DNA from: Siphonodentalium dalli
Lineage: Eukaryota > Mollusca > Scaphopoda > Gadilida > Siphonodentaliidae
DNA length: 64,000 nt
Direction of reading: 5' to 3'
NCBI GenBank assembly: GCA_032622095.1
Contig: CP136062.1
Coordinates: 166,350,090-166,414,089 of the forward strand
Shown: piece by piece, positions 58,036 to 64,000 of the stretch
How the letters are laid out: every line of letters begins with the position of its first letter
How positions within the stretch are numbered: position 1 is the stretch's first letter
Made by a program: the position numbers and the translations under genes
Notes under the pieces: model-generated
Told to the model about the DNA's origin: nothing
Database searches by the model: none
Seen by the model: the letters and a program-made list of their open reading frames with translations, nothing else

Positions 58036-59584
58036 TGAAAAGGAAGCGTATACATCAGCTTTGTTAAAGCTAGTGTCCTCAAGACTGTACATTGGGGATT
58101 AAGAATCCATTGAAACACGTTTGTATCAGTAAATTTGAAGTGAACCATTAGCAGTAGACATTTAAAGGTAAAATGTTGTATCGTTGGTTTCTGCGGTCAT
58201 GTGATCTCAAATAACTGTTTTGATATGTTTTGATGTTTGCATTTCATTCATAAATATGCTGTGATATTCAATTGTTCCTTTCAAATATTCCTTTCTGCAA
58301 TAACCTAATGTTCTTAGTTTTCTGTGATATCATTCAAATGTATTAGTTCTGTTATTTGATATTGTATTTAAATCCATTCATCCATGTTTGTGAAATATGA
58401 ATTTTTATAGTTTTAGAATTGAGATTATTGTGATGAAAAATCCTCAACTCTAACATTGACCATATCAAAAGGCCTAGATGCATTCCTGATGTAGTATGTG
58501 TGTGAGTCATAGTATTTAGTGGTATTTATAAAAACTATCAGATGTCAATGAATAGTCGGTAATAAAATTACATTGACTCATTAAACTTGACGATAGATAT
58601 TTCCTACTTTAAGATGAGTAAAATGAGTTATGATTATTTCACCTATATTCTGTATTTCAATAATTGTTATGTTTTACAGTGCATTGAAAATTGTTAACAT
58701 GTCATTGATCTCTGATCTCATAATTTAAATACAATAAGTTATTGTGATGCATTGTCTGTAACATAGTGTGAAAACTGACCACTTGGAGTTATGTCCCAAT
58801 TTGTTACAGTCAATCCACCATCATAATGTATCCGGTATATGTTCTGTTGACAGTCCTGGTCATTCATAGACATTTGTTCCGAACAATGATTTGCATAAAA
58901 TGTCAATTTCTGATATCTCTCTGTCCATAACATTGTTTAACATAAATGATGTCATGAAAGAAGTATGCCAGCAGGAGATAATGACACTTATGTCTTGGTT
59001 TCACTTATGTTGACAGGTCTACACATAAACATGGGATATGGCTCAGACGAATCAGAGGCGCTGATTTTTATTTTGAGGCGAGACATAATTTGTTACACTG
59101 TGAAATTATAGGCTGTTTAAAGACAGTAGTTTCAGTCTTGTAAAGAACCTTGACATGGACATTAGTCCTGCTTGAGACATAACCAATGAAATGAACGGAA
59201 TCCCGTGAACGTATATAGAAATCAAATTTATTACATGATCCTACACTTATTCCATTCAATAAACCCATTCTATACAGTGCAGTTGACCTTTGACTTCCGG
59301 TTTGTCTTCTATTTACATTCTGTACGCTACGTCTATGGCTTCCAATATTTTTCCAACAAACTATAATGAATGAAGAGTTTGAAAAGTTATGTAATTAAAT
59401 ATTCGTTATTAAATACTCGAAAGAACCTTTATTTATCTGGGACTATTTCTTTACATGGACAAACGACGCACAGTTACGTGAAATGTCATCGCATGCATTA
59501 CAGAAGCCGATGTTTGTTTCGCGTCCCATTTTTTTATTTCAGTATGTTTTGTCGAGGTTTAGGATCCTGTAATAAATAGAATCT
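58036..59584. other. Non-coding DNA
   Basis: No gene, RNA or repeat recognised. Confidence 0.55.
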
Positions 59585-59708
59585 AGTCACCAGTTTATAG
59601 GGCAATTTACAAAACTCGACCAGTAAATTAGGTCTGAACTCGCCAAAGGCTCGGTCCAGACCTAATTTACTGGACTTGTTTTGTAAATTCCGCTTTAAAC
59701 TGGGGACT
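59585..59708. mobile_element. 124-bp palindromic MITE
   Basis: AGTCACCAGTTTATAGGGCA at the left and CGCTTTAAACTGGGGACT at the right are inverted. The inner arms CAGTAAATTAGGTCTGAACT and GGTCCAGACCTAATTTACTG nearly close the hairpin. Confidence 0.8.
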
Positions 59709-60131
59709 CATTGTAGATCCTCTATGTTTATCACAGATATAAATTGGAAAAAGATTATCATTGATTTTTAAGGAGACTGAGATTCACATACATGTAGAGA
59801 CCCTTTGATTTGAGATGTTACCCTGTGAGCAAACAAAAACCAAATAGGTGTACTAGAACTTATGCCCATACTCAAGGAAACTTAAAAGCATACATGTAGA
59901 TGGTTTGCTTTTGAATATAATACGCAAATATATTTCTGTATCTGTATTCTTCATAGATATTGAACCACCATTTCTAACTACTCATTAATGCATATCACAT
60001 GGGGAAGTCACATGGTTTCGAGGTTGGTGAGTAGCACGCATTCAAAATGGCCAAAAAGCATATGCACAAAAAATAATATAGAAGGAAATTAACAAAAGAG
60101 CATTTTGACTGTTACGAGCATATGTTGGTTT
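59709..60131. other. Non-coding DNA
   Basis: No feature recognised. Confidence 0.5.
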
Positions 60132-60656
60132 ATTATGCCCCCGACTTGAAACATTTTGCATTATTGTTCAGCAACCGCTGGGCAGATTTAGCTGATATTT
60201 GGTATGGTGATAGATCAGCATGGGGGAACAGCTACATGCATAGCGTGGGTTTCGTCCACCATTTTCACCAGAGTTATAGCCCTTTTTTTTACTTGGAAAA
60301 TTCAATTTTTCTCTTGTTTTTTTTTCTTCCAGATGATAGTGTGAGCTTTGGTGGTATGATTGCAAATCCCATATTTTTGTGGATCAGTTATATGAAAATA
60401 CATGTCAAGTGCGAATTTGGGTATGATCTGATGATTTTTGCCAGAGTTATGGCCCTTTTTTCAACTTAGAAAATTTGAATTTTCGCTTGTTTTTGGGTAT
60501 CCGGATCGCTTGTTTTGAGGTGTTTAGCCAACATTTCTGTACGAACTTCTTTTGGAATGGTCATATAGACCTCATCGGATATCCGCAGTTTCGTCCATGC
60601 TTAATCCGAATTGCTACGGTCGGGGGCAAATGCCACGCGACAGCGTACCTCTTGTT
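60132..60656. mobile_element. GCCCCCGAC-ended dispersed repeat, short copy
   Basis: Same ends as 52,861-53,864 (ATTATGCCCCCGACTTGAA … GTCGGGGGCAAATGCCACGC … CTCTTGTTT), but only one copy of the internal GCAACCGCTGGGCAGATTTA block. The difference in length is therefore due to internal block number. Confidence 0.8.
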
Positions 60657-61719
60657 TTAAAACAAGTTGATACCATATTTGTTCTGAAATACTCAGTAGA
60701 TTTGTATAACATTCTGACCAAGTTGGCATGCAGTCAGACATTCGTGGAGCATTAGTCCATATACATATACAGTACATAAAACAGACTCTCTGCAATGGGT
60801 CCTTATTCCATCAGTCTGGTACCACACATTTTTGTCCGGTTGTTAGCTAAACTGTGCTGTTATTAGTGAATGAAGACACTGGAAATACAGCAGTTTCGGT
60901 CTAGGTCAGTTTTGACCGTCATTGTGCATGGCTTCACCATGCAGACATTTAAAAAATATGTGAACAACTAAAAAAAACGTGATTCATGAAAACATACTAG
61001 TAACTGCAGAAAACGCTGTGAATGCAGAAAACACAGTTGCCACAGAAAAATGCATGGCATGCTGCGCGATAGAAACAGGAATCATTGACTTTTGACTCAC
61101 ATGAGGTATCAGCTAATATCTGCCAATATGCTATGAAATATATCATATCATATCCTAGTCCATTACCTTTTTCCTCATTTGTGGTTGTGTTAGCGATTGT
61201 GATACTCATCAACTTGAAAGCATGTTATTCCCCACTGTGAGTATTACTTTAGAAAATGTTCAGAGAATAATTCAAACAGATATGAATTCTTCTGCACTGT
61301 TATTACATTCCCGTTCATAGAATTACAGTGATCTTGTTCAGCCATATTTACAAATCCATATGAACTTATGGATTGTTGTTCTTTTCCCTGTGTTCTATAA
61401 GATTCTCTTGACGTCCGTTGATATGGGGGTGGTTACTTGTGTCAAAAAATATTGTGACCACTCATAACACATGCTAGAATGCTGACCACTTAAAATTTAG
61501 TATGGTATGTTTATACGAAAAGCATACAGTGTGCATCTGAATCAAGAATATGTCATCAAATGAGTTTCAGATAATATTACGATATATTTGAATATGCCAT
61601 CTACAATGAGTTTATGAAAGTAGTGAGATTTTGATGCACATTTTCTTCTCTATTTATTCCACAACCTTACAAAAGGTGAGACCACTCCTTGAAATAATTA
61701 ACATTGATCTATCGAAGAT
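60657..61719. other. Non-coding DNA
   Basis: No gene. 61,515-61,675 resembles 56,815-57,000 (GTGTGCATCTGAATCAAGAAT against GTGCATCTTAATCAAGAATC; TCTATTTATTCCACAAC against TGTATTTATTCTACACC). Confidence 0.5.
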
Positions 61720-62080
61720 ATGGATATACATGTATATTAAATGATGATGATATCACTGAATTTTTACACTCACATGCATTCGCTTTGTGGAACATGAAGG
61801 CAGGACGTTGGTTGGTCGAAATCACGTCACATGAAGTCGCGCACTGGCCCCAACCGAGCCACAATAACGTTGAAAATGGATGCTTAAAACTCGTTTAATC
61901 TGCCATTTGACTCGGCTGAGTGTAAATATAAGTAATGAATGTTGATTTTGTTGCATTCCATAGAGTATGGATGCAAGTTGGTCTGACATTTTCATGTTTC
62001 GCGTTCCACACAAAATGTCAGACCAACTTGCATCTATACTCTATGGAACGCAAGCAAATCAACATCCATTTCTCAAGTAA
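61720..62080 (+). repeat. Repeat with terminal palindrome
   Basis: 61,941-62,063 is a palindrome: GTTGATTTTGTTGCATTCCA against TGGAACGCAAGCAAATCAAC, with the inner arms GATGCAAGTTGGTCTGACAT and ATGTCAGACCAACTTGCATC. The left part (ACATGAAGTCGCGCACTGG) is related to 52.2-52.5 kb. Confidence 0.7.
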
Positions 62081-62270
62081 ATGTGCTTCTAATTAGTTAT
62101 TATACTCGAATTAATGTGATAGACATCTTTTCAACATAATTGGTGACATTGAATACCTACTTTGTATATCTCCTATTGATAACTAGCTGGAACTGTGTTC
62201 TACAATCAAAGACCTGTGAGATAAACTAATTGAAGGTTTTACTTGGATAAAAAAGTCATTTGTGGAATCA

Positions 62271-63446
62271 CAGGGGCCTGTAACACGCTCCGCTATATGC
62301 TCCCCCTTTGCGCTGTCAATATACGTCGCTTCTATATACGCGCCCGCTTCACGTTAATGGTAGTATAATAATAGAGACAAAGGGAATTGTAGATATTCCC
62401 CTTTTTACTATCGCTCAGGAATTGATACAAATATCGATATAGCCACGGATGTGTCGGTGAAGGATTCATCTTTCAATTAATACCACAAGTTCCCTCAGAA
62501 CCATTTATATCCATAGCATTGGATAATTATTTTTACAACTGAATATTGTCTTCAGACAGCGTAAATTTTCAGATTGATCGAACTCATCAGCAATGGCCGA
62601 TATGTTCCTCTGAAATCACCCCATACAGCTTACCATAATTAAAAATTGGTCAAGCGATCAACTAAACATCTAGCAGTCAGTTGGCTAATAATTTATTTGC
62701 TCATACAAATCAACACATTGTCAGTAAACAGTTTTCATACAGGTGAAATCTGTCGATAATTCTAATGTTTTTTCATTATATTTTTACAATTCACGCAGCT
62801 CCTCATTTTAATATTGATTATGACTGGCCTTCTATAGTAGAAACAGCCGATCACCGCTCAGTATTATAATCGAGGTCAGGTCATAATGAATATTAAAATG
62901 AGGAGTTGCATTAAAATAATGAAAACAAAATTAGAATTATCAACAGATTTTGCCTCTACAAAAATTGTTTATTGACAATGTGTTGATTGGTATGAGTAAA
63001 TAAATTATTAGCCGACAAGAAAGCACTGAGCGCTAGATGTTTAGTTGATTGTTTGACTGATTTTTAATTATAGTAAGTCGAATGGTTGGTGATTTCAGAG
63101 GAACATATTGGCCATTGCTCCTGAGTTTGATCAATCAGGAAATTTACGCTGTCTGGAGACAATATTTGGTGCTAAAAAAATTATCAAATGCTTTGAATAT
63201 AAATGGTTCTGAGCGGAGCTTGTGGTATTAATTGAAAGGTGAGTCCTTCGCCGACACATGGGCTGCTATATAGATAGCATTTACTCAGGTAAATGGGCTA
63301 AATTTGTATGAATTCCCAAGCGATGGTAAAAAGGGGAATATGTACAGTTCCCTCTGTCTCTATTATACTACCATTAACATGAAGCAGGCGCGTATATGGG
63401 CAGCGCAAAAGGAGGGCCGGACAGCGGAGCGCGTTACATGCCCCTG
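62271..63446. mobile_element. 1.18-kb long palindrome with CAGGGGC ends
   Basis: The arms are about 560-580 bp each and run inward from CAGGGGCCTGTAACACGCTC (left) and, reversed, CAGGGGCATGTAACGCGCTC (right) to a short centre around 62,840-62,890. Matches persist throughout, e.g. AAGGATTCATCTTTCAATTA against TAATTGAAAGGTGAGTCCTT, and CTCCTCATTTTAATATTGAT against TCATAATGAATATTAAAATG. The arms differ by scattered substitutions. No frame resembles a transposase. Flanks TGTGGAAT (left) and GTGGAAAT (right) hint at a target duplication, which is not exact. A fold-back element of hAT-like type is the best guess. Confidence 0.8.
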
Positions 63447-64000
63447 TGGTGGAAATTATGGTATCAATGATATTCACAGTAAGGGTTCAATTTTGCCTGA
63501 TACATGTACATGTATATGTGTACAATGATGTAAAACCAATGGGAAACACAACTTGCATCAAAATCATTACTATCTCATCAAGCTCATTGCATTTGGCGTA
63601 GTATATTTGTCTCGAGTCTCCTCACAGATCGATTATCTCTTCTTTTAACAAATTTTAAATAGTTTCCTCAGTATAAAATAATACGTACATGTATGATTTC
63701 TCAAGTGATTATAAACGATAGTTTCACCAGTCAATAATGTCACTTTAAATATCGTGTTTTCATTGATTTGCACTATCAAATGTTTCACATCATGGGTATA
63801 CATGGCATTATGATTCGGATTTCTAGGAAATCAGTTTTTAATTGTGGAATATTATAATAGAATTAGATGATCTGAAATAATTCAGTCGAAACGGGCACTA
63901 TTTTGTCTGTTAGTATTTGTATGAATTATTTCACCTCACCAGTTCAATCAAGTGATTATTCTCTATGTAATAAAATGCTACAAATAATTTGGATCATTTA
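63447..64000. other. Non-coding DNA to the window end
   Basis: No feature recognised apart from an ACATGTACATGTATATG run at about 63,503. Confidence 0.5.

Noticed and set aside
63304-63528. 74-codon frame at the right edge of the long palindrome
   Set aside because: It crosses the palindrome end into flanking DNA and has no counterpart maintained in the left arm.

Overview
The window looks like nuclear DNA of an animal, most likely a marine invertebrate and plausibly a mollusc. It is AT-rich and gene-poor, with GT-AG introns, many short palindromic elements and a heavy background of ACATGTACATGT-type words. The mollusc guess rests on the look of the repeats and is an inference. No rRNA gene, CRISPR array or bacterial operon is visible, and no intact tRNA gene.

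Layout. 1-1.49 kb: tandem array of a ~165-bp unit. 2.67-3.74 kb: TTAA-flanked element containing a tRNA-like SINE and a 389-bp MITE. 4.2-8.6 kb: several palindromic MITEs. 9.1-12.2 kb: composite repeat block and one candidate short exon. 12.5-13.8 kb: 1.2-kb terminal-inverted-repeat element. 14.2-21.3 kb: a segment present twice (15.5-16.1 and 18.7-21.3 kb), each copy with a 57-nt exon-like block. The second copy holds a 2.16-kb hAT-like insertion with another hAT-like element nested inside. 22.06-23.73 kb: the 165-bp family again.

25.2-30.9 kb is the clearest gene: one uninterrupted 1894-codon frame for an autonomous Helitron (OTU protease-like, DUF6570-like, HUH Rep and PIF1-type helicase). 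Two satellites follow: a 139-bp array (30.96-32.07 kb) and a ~148-bp array of about 50 units (32.8-40.2 kb). Both units, and three or four isolated sites, share a 26-bp core with a small hairpin whose paired positions change together. This is the most unusual signal in the window.

40.9-49.1 kb: two exons resembling the C-terminal part of DUF6589 proteins, then a terminal exon with an SGNH/GDSL-hydrolase-like domain. The 57-nt exons upstream are in the same splice phase as the first DUF6589-like exon, so the Helitron and both arrays may lie in a host intron. From 49 kb to the end I see only non-coding DNA with MITEs, two copies of a GCCCCCGAC-ended repeat, and a 1.18-kb near-perfect palindrome (62.27-63.45 kb).

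The Helitron is the likely source of transposition activity here. The MITEs depend on enzymes not encoded in this window.
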